From Setomelanomma holmii (lineage: Eukaryota > Ascomycota > Dothideomycetes > Pleosporales > Phaeosphaeriaceae), in NCBI GenBank assembly GCA_010015745.1, contig ML978157.1, positions 349,713 to 413,712 on the forward strand: a stretch of 64,000 nucleotides of DNA, given 5' to 3'. The position numbers and the translations under genes are program-made. This document shows positions 1 through 12,503 of the stretch, in pieces (within the stretch, counting starts at the first letter, position 1; every line of letters starts with the position of its first letter). The notes beneath the pieces were generated by a model. It was not told where the DNA came from and did no database searches. It saw only the letters and a program-made list of their open reading frames with translations.

Positions 1-1819
1 CACTCCAGGCATTCTCCTCCTCGATAGCAGGCATGCTGTCTTCCCGCGCCGTGCTTGAAGGTAGGTTCGTCCCGCAAGTCTAGACCTTGTTACTCCATCT
101 ACCATTTTCCATTTGTTTCATCTCGACGATACACCCTATCAGGTCACGGATCACCCCGCGACCCAGATTCCAGGTCCCTCTCCGCACTCTCGATGCACGA
201 AGTATATTGCACTTGCATGCCCCTAGCTCAGTGATGTACTCTACCAGTATTCGTCCCGCTCTTACCTGTGAAGCGAGTCTTGGGACATAACACGCCGGAA
301 CGCCACAACCTCACCAGGAGCTATGCTAATGCGCATCTCAGGTGTTGGCGTGGGAGACGCAAGCGCCTCACCCACAGCCGCATTGCTTCTGTCCGTGTTG
401 CAAGAGTCTATGGGTCGCATCGCGACCATTCTCTTCGCACACAGACTCGGCACAGCACTTGAACCAGAGTGCAAGATGTACCGACTAGCCGCCGACATCT
501 TCAACGACACCGCCATGATACTCGATTGCCTGTCTCCCGCTTTCCCGAAACCATTTCGCGTACTGGTGCTCAGCTTCTCGAGCGTCCTACGCTCGCTATG
601 CGGCGTGTGTGCCGGCAGCGCCAAAGCGAGTCTGAGCGCGCACTTTGCGAGAAAAGGAAATTTGGGAGAATTAAATGCTGTGAGTGATACTCGGCACGTT
701 CCGGCGTGATGTTTGTGGTTGTGTTTCTTGTTGAATATGAAGACGTGGGGTGCGGCTGCTTTGGGTTGAAGAGGTCGATATTGCATTGCTGGGGTTGTGG
801 ATGTGACGCAACACGTGCGGAACTTCTTCCATATGAACACTGTGCTGATTTGATTCGCAGAAAGATTCGAGCCAAGAAACTGTCATATCGCTGCTGGGAA
901 TGCTGGTAAGTGTGCTTTTACTCTCCTTGCCTGTAAGCCTCGGGAATGAGGCATAGATGGTCTCCAGTCCAACAACGTGGCTCGTGCTCCTCCTCTACGA
1001 AAGTGGTCGTTGGATATTGAGCACAATGTCAGACCAGTCGCAATTATTCCGTCGATCTCGTAGGTGGAACTCGACCGATCCAGTCACTTACAAGCAATAT
1101 AGGCAGGTAGTGTTGTTGTTTCGTGGGTGTCAACACCGATCACGACTTGGTCGGTTCTCATCGCATTGCTGTCAATACACCTGGCAACAAACTATGCGGC
1201 AGTACGAGCAGTTAGCATGCGCTGCCTTAACCGACAACGGGCGAATATCGTTTTCAGCAATATGCTGCGGCACGGATCAGTCCTGACTCCAACAGACGTC
1301 TCCCAGCGCGAACGCGTCTTCGAAAAAGATGGCGTGCTTCGTTGGGCTGATGAAAGTCTTGTAGGGTGCTGCAGGATAGGTGTATCTTTGGACCTGCTCT
1401 TGAGTCGTATTGGACAGCAGCACAAGCGGACGAGCTCGATAGACCTGCATGCCATTGCATTTCCGGAGTTAATGGACATATTCGTAGGCGAGGCTTACAT
1501 TCTGTGGATCACGGACGTCGATTATGAAGCCTTGATAGTGCTCAAGGAGGGATGCACTCCGATTGATCAGCTCAGAGCGTGGGCGCATGCATTGCTGCTC
1601 GCCTCAAGGATGCGAGGGCCTCAGTGTAAGCCGGAGGATGACGATGCATCGTCAGTGGCAACGCGGCTGGCTGAGACGAGACGGACTCTGGAAGAAACAA
1701 GAGCGCTGTTCGCAAAGTATACTGAGGCACTGAAGCAGAAAGGGTGGGACCTGAACATAGCTGCGCTGGAGACTCGTGCTGGAGTGCGAGCTCACATCGA
1801 CACGAAGAAGGAGAATTGA
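1..1819 (+). CDS. RUS/DUF647 family protein (root UVB sensitive-like), 5' truncated by window edge
   Basis: Exons read as <1-60, 342-679, 861-905 and 1103-1819, giving 385 residues in a consistent phase; introns are 281, 181 and 197 nt. Seen: the first exon ends in a short segment with SSRAVLEG, the second carries GVGDASASPTAA, LQESMGRIATILFAHR and the conserved Lys-Met-Tyr-Arg-Leu-Ala-Ala-Asp stretch, the third tiny exon reads KDSSQETVISLLGML, and the last has TNYAAVRAV, LNRQRANI and an ERVFEKDGVLRW-type motif. This order matches the DUF647 (vitamin B6 photoprotection and homeostasis) family known from plant RUS proteins and conserved in fungi. The biochemical function is not established in fungi. 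The start and perhaps 100 residues lie left of the window. The C-terminal 70 residues are charged and look like a coiled coil. Family assignment is secure; the splice sites are my inference. Confidence 0.85.
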
Positions 1820-4800
1820 CCTACCGTGGCCTGGCCATCAAGAACCGCAGTGATTAGTGCTCTTACATGCGCCATCGTCAACTCAGAGCCTAGCCGCCAC
1901 GATCTCCACGATTTTGTCGACAGCGTTTCGATCGTGGAGCAACCACCAGCATGTAGGCCAAAGTCCCAGGTTGAGTCATCACAACCTTGTTTGATCCGCA
2001 CCAGCGTGCCCCTGTCCTTTCTCAAACGGTCACTGCTCAGAAGTGACATATGTTTTACATGTTGTGATCTTCTTTCCGAAATTTCCTCACCTGGCCACAT
2101 GCCAAACCGTGGTTAGGGTCCACCTGTCACATTTCAGGTGAATCGGCACGCCGCCTGTTCCGCATCAATTGGAGCAGCCAAGCTCACATCATGCCATGCT
2201 ATGGATCATAGGCCGTGGTAACCGGAAGGGACAGTTGCAGGTATGCGGATAAACACTTTCCTTTCTGGGATCGCAATCGTGGAAACTGAGTTGAGCCGAG
2301 GTAGGCGGAAGGAGTAGCGATGCAGACGCCTCTATGCAAGGACAAACAACGTGTTGTCTTGATCGTGTTGACGATGCCAGGCCGATATGTTTAAAGTGGC
2401 GCGTGCAAGTCGATGCCAAGTCATATTTGGCTTCTCCGGTCGAGATCTTGTGCGTGGGATGCGGCTAAAAAGTAACCCCACGAAGCGGTGAAGCGGGTGA
2501 ACCGCATCGCTATGCCAAAAGATCCACTTTCTGCGTCATGCTGCGGAACCTCAGGCACCGAGCTTTGCGATGGCGACTCAAATTTGCAGTGAAGTTTTCC
2601 GTTGACGTGGGCGCGTGCTGAATCGTGAGGCGCTTACTGTCGGTAATGCCACGACTCTGCGACTTGGGTGACCTTCTAGAAGCCGCCGCAATCAGCCTCC
2701 CGAGGTACAAATGGCCAGGGCGCCCGGAATGCCGTAAGGACATCTCAACACATAGTCACGCTACATCTGTTGCGAGTATTCCAATGTGGGTACGGCTCGA
2801 CGCCCGTTGCGCCAACATCATGCGGTGGACAGGAGATTTGAGGAAAAGATCGACACAAGCGACATTCTGCCTGAACTAAACGGCTTCAGGTAACATTCTG
2901 GAAGCCTGGAAGTGTTCTGGAAGATTTTGAGGCGCACGGTGCTGGAGGACTGACAGGGGAGGTGTGGAACTGTTACGATGGGTAGCGCTGGTGAAACGCC
3001 AGCATCCTCAGCGTCCACTCTGCACCCTAACGGCGAGTGCTGAATCTGCTGAGCGAGTAACGCAACATAGACTACGCGCGTGAATAACTCGCGAATTCGC
3101 TCATACGATATGGCGAGCTAACCCGAGCAGTGCACACATTTGGTAATCGCCATCGCGCAGGCGCAGTGGAGCACATGTGGATCAGCATGATACTCAAGTG
3201 CAGGCCAGCGTCAACATTTCTTTGCGGAACAGAAAAGTCCCCGTGCTCAGGCAATCCGTCCCCAGCGTTAAGGCGAGGCCAAGAGCTTGGCCGTGCACGC
3301 CCTTCGAGCATTGGGCCTGCGTGATTGGACACTGACGGTCGCTGAGACCCGCCTGCAGCGCTGGCGTCACTCGGTCCGTAGAGCGAAGGTGACATCTGGC
3401 GAAGCAGAGCGATGACACCAGCGCGTCGCGGAGAGGCTGTCTTTGAGGAAAGTGAGTCTCTATTACGGTTGTTGTCTGTGAAAGCGCATCGCGATGGCGG
3501 GCGTGGGTCACAAAGCACGCCGGTATGGCTACTCAAGGCGATCGGCACCCTTTCCTTTGTCGCAGCGAGAGTCATAGGGCGGATTAGTGACCCAGTCGCG
3601 TTGAGTCCGCCTGCTTGCGGCGAGGGCACTGTCCGCTCCGCCGCAGAGAACCCGTGTGCTGAGCGCGGTGTTGCACTGCGATGGACAGGATGCTCAGGCA
3701 ATCGCAGTCCGTAGAGGGAAGTGCGTGATGTTGCAGTCGTTGTCCGCTGGGTCCTCGATATGAAGAGGAGCTTAGCCGGCCAAACAAGGCTGGCGCGCCA
3801 AGCGAATTCATTGAGTAAGCGTCCGAGCAAGTGCCGTCTCTCGGGGAATGGCATACGAATGACTGAGATAGCGACCGAGCGCTGAGCGTGCATGGTGGTG
3901 TCACCGGCGCCGTCGAAGATTTGCAGCGGCCATCGGCGATTTTGCAGCGCAGTGAAGTGGTGCTGTACTTCGCAGCAGCAGGAGTTTACCGTGGAGGTAT
4001 ATTGTGAGAAGAGTAGCCGACTTGCAACACATGGCACGGCGCTGCATCACGGCGTGCAATGGCGACATGCCTCTCCAGTGCAAGAGGGGTTCGTAAGAGT
4101 GGCGATAGACAGGGAGCATAGTTTCGGGCTGTGCGCTAATTTCTTCGAGAAGGCGCCCGGCCAATCAGGCAGGCACGCCGCTTTAGCCCGCCGCGCTTGC
4201 CCCCCAGCAGAATGCACTTGCCTCCGTCAGAGACAAGGGCAAGGCCTGCCATCCGCTCTCACTCATCGCAAACTCATGTGGGCCATAGCGTGCTGACCTA
4301 GCGCTGCGCTCAAGCATGGACCGTCGACGCTCCTACCCTTCGTAGTGTGGCCTCCCATGTCTCCCTGACTCTGTCCGCTTCTCAAAAGCACTCTGAGCCG
4401 CACCATCCTACAGCCTCTCTGTCTTAGCACTCTCGACGCCATACCGACGATACTGGTCCACCATTCTGAACGTGTCTCACCACCGACTCCATCACAGCCT
4501 ACCAGTTCCACTCCACGCCTCACAGCCCACCATATACTGTCGCCCGCACCCACTCGCTCGCTGCTTCCTCCGCCAGCCTGCACCTGCCCGCCGACGCCTA
4601 GCACCAAACCCTATATAGGCGTACCACCCTGTGTCGCCCTTCCAGAAGCCGTCGCACCTGCACCACAGCAAACAGTCCCGGCCTCCCTCGCTGCACCACC
4701 ACCCACCGATAGGCTCACCACAGCCTGTACTCCGCCTCGTCACCCGCACTCGCCGCGCCCTCGATGCTACCGCCATCAGAACGATAATCCTCGTCCACGT

Positions 4801-4937
4801 TGTCCTGCCGCCACTGGGTTCGCTCGAACCTTGTGCTACTCGTCGTCAAGCTGGCGCAATTGTGCTCCTGCGAGGGATTCGACGAGCAGAGTAGGAAAAC
4901 AGCCCGCCGCGTCTACAAGCAGTTCTGGAGAAGCGTT
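1820..4937. other. intergenic stretch, no gene recognised
   Basis: About 3.1 kb with only chance-looking frames. The longest is a 321-codon frame on the minus strand (3072-4037), whose residues resemble no family I know and which overlaps equally long frames on the other strand. The last 600 bases, from about 4300, are strongly pyrimidine-rich on the plus strand, as expected for the promoter and long 5' leader of the RGS gene that follows. A CCAAT motif sits at 4161. Confidence 0.5.
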
Positions 4938-6144
4938 ATGATTACACGGAAACCGGGCAGCCAAGCCTTGTCGATAAGAACATCCTCCACCGCATCCTCA
5001 CCCACATCATCGCTGGCCGACTTTGATGAGGACGTCAAGATGGCCATGAGCGACGTCCAACCTACACCGCTCACAGTCTCGATACCGAAGAACATTCCTA
5101 GCCCGCAATGTCGGAAACCCAATCTCTCCGAGATCCTGGGTAACACCGCACCTCCACCCTACTCGTTAAGCTCCTTCATGGCCTTTCTGTCGCAAAACCA
5201 CTGCCTCGAGAACCTCGAGTTCACTATGGACGCATCACGGTACCGCAAGCACTACTCGAAGATGGTCAATCGCCATCCAGGCAGCCCAATCTCCCCGTTG
5301 TCCGACGAGTGTGCCTACGTCCTCATGCTATGGCGTCGCTTGATTGATGCTTACATCCGTGAATCTGGTCCGCGAGAAGTAAGTCAACACTGCCGATCGT
5401 TGCAATTGTCCGCCTTACTAATTCGTGCAGGTCAATCTTCCAGCCGAAGTCCGTGACAACCTATTGAGTCTGTCCGAGTCGTATGTTCCGCCGCACCCTT
5501 CGTCCCTCGATGAGGCTGTGTCGAAGATCTTCGAGCTTATGGAAGAGAGCGTGTTGGTGTCCTTTCTCAACTCTGCAAGCCCGCAGAGCGCGCATCCAAG
5601 CCTCAGCCACGACAGCTACGATGCGAACCTTACTCGCTCGTCCACCCGCAGCTATGATGAGCGGAGTTTGCTGTCACGTAATCAGCAACCCCACCTACCT
5701 GTCCACCAACGTGCATCGGCACCGTCGTCATTGACGTCTGGCTTTATGCACAGTCGGCCCTTCTCGCATTCGAGGTTTCACTCTCAACCAACCTCCTCTG
5801 GCCCACAGGCCACCCGCGTCACCTCCGGCTACAACAGCGGTAGCGACGCATTGACCGACGACTCAGGCAGTGGCAGCCCATCTGGCATGAGCGATCCTCT
5901 GACACCACCGGGGACTCCCCCCATGAGTGACTATCCTATGGCTGATTTCCATCAAGCCTATTACGAGAGCGGCTCCGCCAGCGGTACTCCTAGCCCCCGC
6001 ACCAGCCGGGCCGAGCACAATGGCCTGGCTAATGCTACCAGGGATAGCTGGAAGCGAGTCAGCAGCAAGCTATGGCCAAAGAAGAAGAGTGGCGGGCAGC
6101 TGCGTGACGATGAGCCTGGCGTTGTTGAAGGCGGGCTCTTCTGA
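4938..6144 (+). CDS. RGS-domain regulator of G-protein signalling (RgsA/Rgs2-like)
   Basis: Two exons, 4938-5378 and 5431-6144, joined by a 52-nt intron (GTAAGT...GTGCAG) give 384 residues. The RGS domain spans about residues 55-215: it begins near KPNLSEIL, has the FMAFLSQNHCLENLEF helix and the later EVRDNLLSLSESYVPP and EAVSKIFELMEESVLVSFLNS helices. RGS domains speed GTP hydrolysis by heterotrimeric G-alpha subunits and so shut down receptor signalling. The C-terminal 170 residues are Ser/Pro/Gly-rich and probably disordered, ending in a basic segment (KLWPKKKSGG). An N-terminal RGS box with a long Ser-rich tail and no DEP or membrane segments matches the RgsA/Rgs2 class rather than FlbA. 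The start is uncertain: in-frame Met codons also exist at 5040 and earlier. Confidence 0.85.
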
Positions 6145-9100
6145 GCTCACTATTCTTTTTTGGTGATTCTCAACTTCACTTTTCGACGTTCAAAAGCAGA
6201 CGTGTTCACGAACGAACGAGCGGATCGACTTGCGTTTTGCATTTTTGGCTGCATACATCGGCGTATTTTCGACAACTCTTCCTCCACATCCAAGCGAGGG
6301 CGAGACGGCGTATTTCAACGACGACAATCCGGCGCGATTGCAACTCCTCAGCATTCACACATTAGACATTTCGGCGTTTGCAACATCGACCCATTCTGGT
6401 GTCGTGGCCGTATATACCAAATCTGGCCTGGCAAGCAAGGCGTTTTGACTTTATAGCATCACCCATCGTAAGATGGTACGACTGGGAGGGTTAGGCTTAT
6501 CTGTATCAATAACTTATTTCTAGGGGCGATGTTGTTGGGATGAAGGCGGATTGTGGATAGATACCAAATGCGCGCGACGCAAAGCAAGATGAAGCATGAA
6601 TGAAGCAGTGTACCATGTTGGTCACCTCGCTCAACCCATCAGCCTTCCAATGCAGTTTTCACTATGTGTCTGCCACCGCACCAGGAAATTTGTCACGATT
6701 CGGTGTATAAAGTGACTTGCCAAAAGCCCATTTCGACCCAGCATGCGGTCTGCCCAAGCTGAACCTATCAGTCAAACACTATCGCAACCCAAAGAGTCAA
6801 GACCGAAAATGGCACCGCGCTGATGTTATTCCGATCGCCGCGTTACCCGCTGGACATGGCTCTTGCGATATTGGATCCCAGCACTGAGTTTCCTAGGAAC
6901 ATGCTAGTGAGGCCCCGTTGGCTAGCAGAAATGGTGAAATCGCTGGCGTGGTTGGCTGGTGTTTCGCGCAATCGGCAGTTGAAGAAGTGCCGTGAGTCGT
7001 GTGAGGGCGCGGGGTTGGGGTGGGTTGTGGGCAAGTAGAATAGGTGTAGGCTTTAGTGGCATTGCGATAATACAGAGAAGGGTGTTAGTGACGGGTTGGA
7101 TGTAAGATGCTCAATGTAGCAAGGCGGACGTGCGATTCGGACTGTATGTGCATTCATCCTATGAGATTAATGGCCATAGGACCATTAACGAGCACTGCTC
7201 GACCTCACTACTTCGCATTCGCATCAAACATCGCAGAATCTCAACGAGGCTCCAACGCCAACATCCACCAAGGTCCATCGTAGGATTTGCCCTCATCCTC
7301 CGTGTCCGTGCGGTCATCTCATTCTAACTGAGTCCGACTGGCTTAGTCGTTACTCCTCGCCAACTCCATCTCATCCAACAATACGCCCTACATCTACACG
7401 CACAGTAGACGGTCAGATTCGCAATCTAAACGGCACGTGGTCTAGATATTCACATCACCGATCCCGATTCCTACACTGCGCCGCCTCGCCGGACACGACG
7501 TACGCATGCATATGCGCGTCCCGTAGGATTCTTTCTGCGGATCTTCTAGAATTGAGGAAGCGAGGGGATGAGCGTGTTGGTGGTGGCGAGGAAGTGCGCG
7601 GATGGGGAAGGGATGGGCAAGGCAACGGCTCTCACAAGGCTGTGGTGGAGGCCTGGCGAGACGATCGCACCACGTGCATTGAGCTGTACACTACATAGTA
7701 GGTGTTGAGTTTGATGTATAGATTTGGTGTAATAGTAGGCTTCTCGTATACACCCTAGAATTGCATAGTAGAGCTAAACTCATGTCAACATCTTAGTCTT
7801 ATCGCTATATCAATGTCGCTATGCTCATGCAGATAAACCGACTTCGATAGCAGCCTGCACAATAGCCGGACCGCGACACATCAACATCACGTCGTCCCTA
7901 CACGTCACGTTTGAGACTCCACATTGGGCGTGAAGAATCGCTGTTTCGACAATGTTTCGACGTCAACATTTGTGGAGTTGTCGCATGGTCAAGTGCTGCG
8001 AGTTCCCGCAAGCTCAACCCAGCCACCAACCGCACGCCGCTTTTCTACCTCAAGAATGCTCCCATCCCGACGCAATGGCATCTGGCGCAATGCATTGCGT
8101 GCACTTGTCTCTTCAAGAATGCCATGACACCGAGTTGTCATTTATATGTCAGCGATGCATCAACTGATCATCGTGTATTTCCCGTGTAGTTCAGACGGCA
8201 TTCTCCATGCTCAAGCACCGCAGTCGTACCCCGCGCGCACTCGCGAGTTCAATTCGCTGCGTGCAGTTCAAGATATTGGTACAACGGGAACTGCCACTAG
8301 CCAAAAGCTTGGAAGGACTTTTGTACCGACGAATTGCACGGATTTAAGTCCGATTGTGGAGTGCTTGAGAAAAATGTGATTTGTCGGATCGTGACGGATG
8401 TTTAAATGATGCACGTGGTTGAGCTCTACGTTGAGGCCAAAGCTAAGATATTTAAGAATCTCCTGATAACTTAGATAGTGGAGTATGTTGCATAGCCCCA
8501 ATATCTGTGGAGTCTTGACGAAGGACTCCTCACGACGGTGAGCAATTGCGTCTTCTCTAAAGTCAGATGTCGCACAAACAAATCGCTGTGGCAATTCTTC
8601 TCGAACACATCCAATGCTTCCACGCCAACGCCACAATCATAATCTCACCTCCAACCCAAACAAGCACGCCAAAACCCCTTGCTCGTGACGTCTGTGTCTG
8701 TCGCGCCCCTAGCTCAGCGCGGCCCAGCTCAGCTCCACGACGTATCATGATCGTCACTCCACAATCGCTGTTCCGCTGATCTGCATTTCGCTCCCAGCAT
8801 TCCAGCTCAGCTGCCTCATCCAACCACAGCACGTCCTGGCGCAGCGACCCCGCTTCCATCACCAGAACATGCAAGCCTTGCCGTCGTGCCATCTTATTCC
8901 CACTCCGACCTCCAATCCGCGTACACAGCCAAGCACACCGCGCATTAGTCTGCCCGTGTCCAGCTTTCCCACTTGCCGTATCGCGTCTAGGTGCCTTCTG
9001 TGAGCGAAAAGCAGCGCTGTGTCGTGGTTCTCGCCTCCTGCTACCAATAAGAACGCGGACGATGAAAGCAGCGCAACAGAAATGTGTGGGTGTGTTGTAG

Positions 9101-10744
9101 GTGTGGGTTATGTCTCTGATCAACGATCGCGCTAGGAGTGTTTCTCAACTGCCGCTAGCACTGCGGACGATCAGGCTACAACTGTTGTCTGAGTGAGGCT
9201 GTTTAGGGATAGGATGTGCGGTGCGCACTTGGGTAATATGGGAGTAAGCGAATGGCGAAGTGTAGGCGGGCATGTGGGTTGCCACTGTATGAATAGTAAC
9301 CGAGGCGGAGGACTCGTGTGGGTAGTGGGTGTAGATTGTTTGTGCAGTTTGGTGTTTGCATGCATTGTTGCCTTGCATATGAGTCTCGAGCATACTGATG
9401 ATGACTGGCTGCCGAGTCGCAAAAGCTCGGTGACACAGCACGATCGTGTGTACCCTGCAGAACAGCATCACAATCGCTTTGCCTACTTGAAATACAAAAT
9501 TGTGTTTGAAAGCACTGGATAAGGTACACGTCCCCGGCCTTCGTCCGCAAAAGCGCCATGCATAGTCCCCAAACCGTCTGCAGTGTCCAAAAGCGCTCGC
9601 CCAACGCTGCAAGCTGCTTACACGAGATCGGATGAAGCCCAAAACATACAAACGCGAAGCCCTCGCTAAACGGAATGCTCATTCCGAAGCCAGTCGATGT
9701 AAACGTGGCCGTGGACGTGCGCACGTGAACGATGTCGCTGATGGGTTGAACGTACAGTGTTCAAAAACTGGTGATGCCGGCTCGGCATCCACATCATTGC
9801 AATCTATTCTTCATTTATCCTATGCCCACGTTCCCAGGTAACAGCCGCTTAACCTCATATATACCGGCTGGCTGGCGCGGCCAGCCCGGTCCACTGCGCA
9901 TAAGAGCCCGCGGACGGAAAGCCGGTTCACATGTGCAGTGCAGGCGGCTTGCTCCATACGGAAGGTGGGGATATGGCGAGGCCGCGAGTTGAAGAGGAAA
10001 AGGGTAAAGTAGGCAGCATGCCGGGATACGGTAAAGACGATTGCTTAGTGTGATCAGAGTAGAGGATTCAGATCGGGTACGAGAAGTGGTCGAGCCTGGC
10101 TGTTGGTGTTGGCTGTTTCGAGATACCGATGGCACGACTGCAGCATTGCTATCATATATATTGCAGAAGACACGAGAACGTATGAAATACCCACTAAGGC
10201 ACGGCGTCTCTACGGTGGTTGAGAAGTGCTTCACCGCTGACTGGAGTCGACCTCAATGCTTATAGCGCTTAGCACCACCATCTCATCCTCCTCCATATGA
10301 CGATATCCAGCCCGCATCGGCAGAGTAGAAGCCGTACTAAGCAGGCATTACAAAGTTGAAATTCGCAAATAGCCGCTGCACGAGTTTTCGAGGTCCTGGC
10401 TACAGTTTGGGCACGCACCGAGGCGGCACTGTGGACCCACGCCTGTGGTACATTAATAGTCGTACCTGGTATGTGTCTTGGCTCCACTCAGATAGCGACA
10501 TACGAATCTTGCGACGTCCGATGTTGTTTCCACCGGTCAGGTGCTGCAACGTTCACGTTCTCCACATTGCGGCGTGAGATGAGGACTGGGCCACCTATGG
10601 CGGACGCGGGATGTTGAGACCCATTTAGCAGCCGGACTCAGGCTTCGGGTTCAGATCGTGACAGTAAAGCAGCGAGTATCGCATGCTCTTAGAAGAAGAC
10701 TCCGCACCGTTGCGGCGGTTGTGTGGCTTGGAAGCAGCGCTATA
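6145..10744. other. gene-poor 4.6-kb stretch
   Basis: After the 3' flank of the RGS gene I find no frame with recognisable domains, no splice-linked exons and no obvious transposon or repeat unit. Several overlapping frames of 120-190 codons exist on the minus strand between 8268 and 9724, but their residues look random and they shadow one another. The 3' end abuts the stop of the next gene, which lies on the opposite strand. Confidence 0.5.
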
Positions 10745-11770
10745 TCAGAGGAAAGTATTTCCTGCAATTGGGCTAGTCCACTTTCCTTTCCTCGCAGCCT
10801 TCATCTCAGCATACAATGCTGGGTTGATGCCCTTCTTCTTACACTTCTTCATCTCCGATTCAGTCAGACTGGTAATGTCAAAACTGCTCGCGCTCCACTC
10901 GCTACTGGAGCCAGACCGACTTCGTTCAACATCAAACAGTCCGGACCCGAATGGTCGTTCAAACGGCACAGACTGATTCGAGTGCGACAAGCTCGACCGA
11001 TGCGAAGTCCGATCAAAGGACACCTTGCGCTCAATAACCAGACGATCAGGGACGCTACTCTGTCCATTGGGCTTGCAGTGTCTCATCTTGCGAAACAGTG
11101 CTTTTGGTGAATGTGACTCTGTGTCCACAGACGCAACTGGCGTGATCGTGGGATTGTACGAGGGTCTTGAGCTTTTGCTGGAGGAGTGATTCGATGAAGC
11201 TAAGGACCGAGCATCCACTTGCACAGGAGTAGTGGCTGGGTCATCCTCAAGGGTGAAGAAGTATGGCGAGGGTGCTCTGGCCTCTGGTAGATCGAGTTCG
11301 TCTTCATCGTCGTCCGAGGCGATTGATGGCGTTGTCGTCACCGAGTCTATGGTCTCCAGTGAAGTCCGCCGCCGCAAATGCAAAGGAAGGCGCTTGTCTC
11401 TGCGAAACGACTTGAGCCTTGCGGGAGACCGGCGCGGGATTGGAGGCGCAGGGACTGGCGGGGTTGTAGGCTCATCAGGTTGTGCGAGCTTCAAATCTTC
11501 TCTGAAGGGTGATGAGAACCTGTGGCGCGAGAAGTTTGTCACTTTAGATGGTTGCACCGGGTGCGCGCCAAGCGGGTTGACTGTAGCAGATGGGGGTTTG
11601 GTCTGCGATGGTCCACTCTCTAGTGAGGCAGATCGACTGCGCGGCACTGTTGCGGCAGCTTCGTCCGAGTCACTGTCCTCCAGCCACTGTTCTTCCAATG
11701 CTGTCTGGCGCTCGAGTACAGCTCTCGGCGATCGGCGAATGGGAGGTGGGGCTGCATCGTCGTCGTCCAT
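10745..11770 (-). CDS. hypothetical Ser/Pro-rich protein with conserved C-terminal motif
   Basis: An uninterrupted 341-residue frame. I place the start at the Met opening MDDDDAAPPP; an upstream in-frame Met at 11833 is less likely because the residues before it look like untranslated leader. Most of the protein is low-complexity, rich in Ser, Pro, Arg and Asp, with many SP/TP sites that suggest kinase substrates, and it has no membrane segments. The last 45 residues differ: they form a compact basic block, LTESEMKKCKKKGINPALYAEM followed by a short Gly/Lys stretch and ending AGNTFL. I believe similar C-termini occur in other ascomycete hypothetical proteins, but the function is unknown. It is transcribed away from the SOG2-like gene. 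Confidence 0.7.
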   Translation of the reverse strand: MDDDDAAPPPIRRSPRAVLERQTALEEQWLEDSDSDEAAATVPRSRSASLESGPSQTKPPSATVNPLGAHPVQPSKVTNFSRHRFSSPFREDLKLAQPDEPTTPPVPAPPIPRRSPARLKSFRRDKRLPLHLRRRTSLETIDSVTTTPSIASDDDEDELDLPEARAPSPYFFTLEDDPATTPVQVDARSLASSNHSSSKSSRPSYNPTITPVASVDTESHSPKALFRKMRHCKPNGQSSVPDRLVIERKVSFDRTSHRSSLSHSNQSVPFERPFGSGLFDVERSRSGSSSEWSASSFDITSLTESEMKKCKKKGINPALYAEMKAARKGKWTSPIAGNTFL

Positions 11771-12503
11771 TGTGGCCGCGCGAAGAGCTAACGTCTGGTA
11801 AGAGACGCAGGCAGAGAGACATCGCGAAGACAACTTCTGGGGCTCTCCTCACTCGCGTTGAGCTTGCATCCTTGTACAAGAGATCAGCATGACGACTGCC
11901 TCTGCGCCCGCAGCAATTAGCGCTTGCTAGTGCTTCCTCCGGAATTCCAAGCCGTCCAGGTACAATCGCCGAAATCTGAAGATGATGATCGCGTCCATCT
12001 CACAACACAGGAGTGTCGAGCTCCGTCGGCGAATTACGTAGAGCGGGGACGATGGGCAGAGCCAAAGTTTGCGGATAGACGTTATTCGTGGATCGCAACG
12101 GGTGGCTTGCTAAGTTTGACAAGGGCACCGTGCGAAGCTTGTCCCCTCAACGGCTGCCCTCGCGTGGCAGTCCAAGGGTGGAAGCGGTGCGTGGGGCAAG
12201 AAGGGGAGCATCGCGTGTTCGTCGCAATGTTTCAGCGCTGATCCGACGTGTAAGAGGGCAGTGGTGAGGGGATTCAGGCTGTTGGTGTTGTCGTGTCGGG
12301 CTGTTTCCGATGTCGTGGTTGGCGCTGTTCCTGACAGCTTGCGCTAGCGACTAGCGGCAAATGTCCGCTAGGGATTCTGCTCTGACGTTCTGGCCAAAGA
12401 AGTGCAAGTACTCCTTACATTGACGCTGTCCTCGCCAGCGCACTACCATGACTGCCTTACCACCGACGACCGCACCGCGAGGCATCCTCTGCCCCCGCTC
12501 GCA
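11771..12503. promoter_or_regulatory. divergent promoter region between the Ser-rich gene and SOG2-like gene
   Basis: A 733-base gap between two genes reading outward, so it should hold both promoters. No specific binding site can be assigned with confidence and no convincing open frame is present. Confidence 0.5.

Noticed and set aside
219..231. GCCCTAGCTCAG, similar to a tRNA A box (a like sequence occurs at about 8705)
   Set aside because: No B box or cloverleaf could be drawn at either site; the first lies inside an intron of the RUS-family gene.
3400..3720. Tandem-looking GC-rich block with CGAGGGCACTG/CGCAGCG words
   Set aside because: No exact repeat unit could be found on closer reading.
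3072..4037. 321-codon open frame on the minus strand
   Set aside because: Residue pattern resembles no protein family, composition is Arg/Ser/Pro-rich as expected for chance frames in GC-rich DNA, and comparable frames overlap on the other strand.
8563..9724. Three overlapping minus-strand frames of 168-186 codons
   Set aside because: They shadow one another, contain no recognisable motif and no splice-linked continuation.
10745..11833. Upstream Met at 11833 as start of the Ser-rich protein
   Set aside because: The extra 21 residues look like leader sequence, while MDDDDAAPPP is a more natural beginning.
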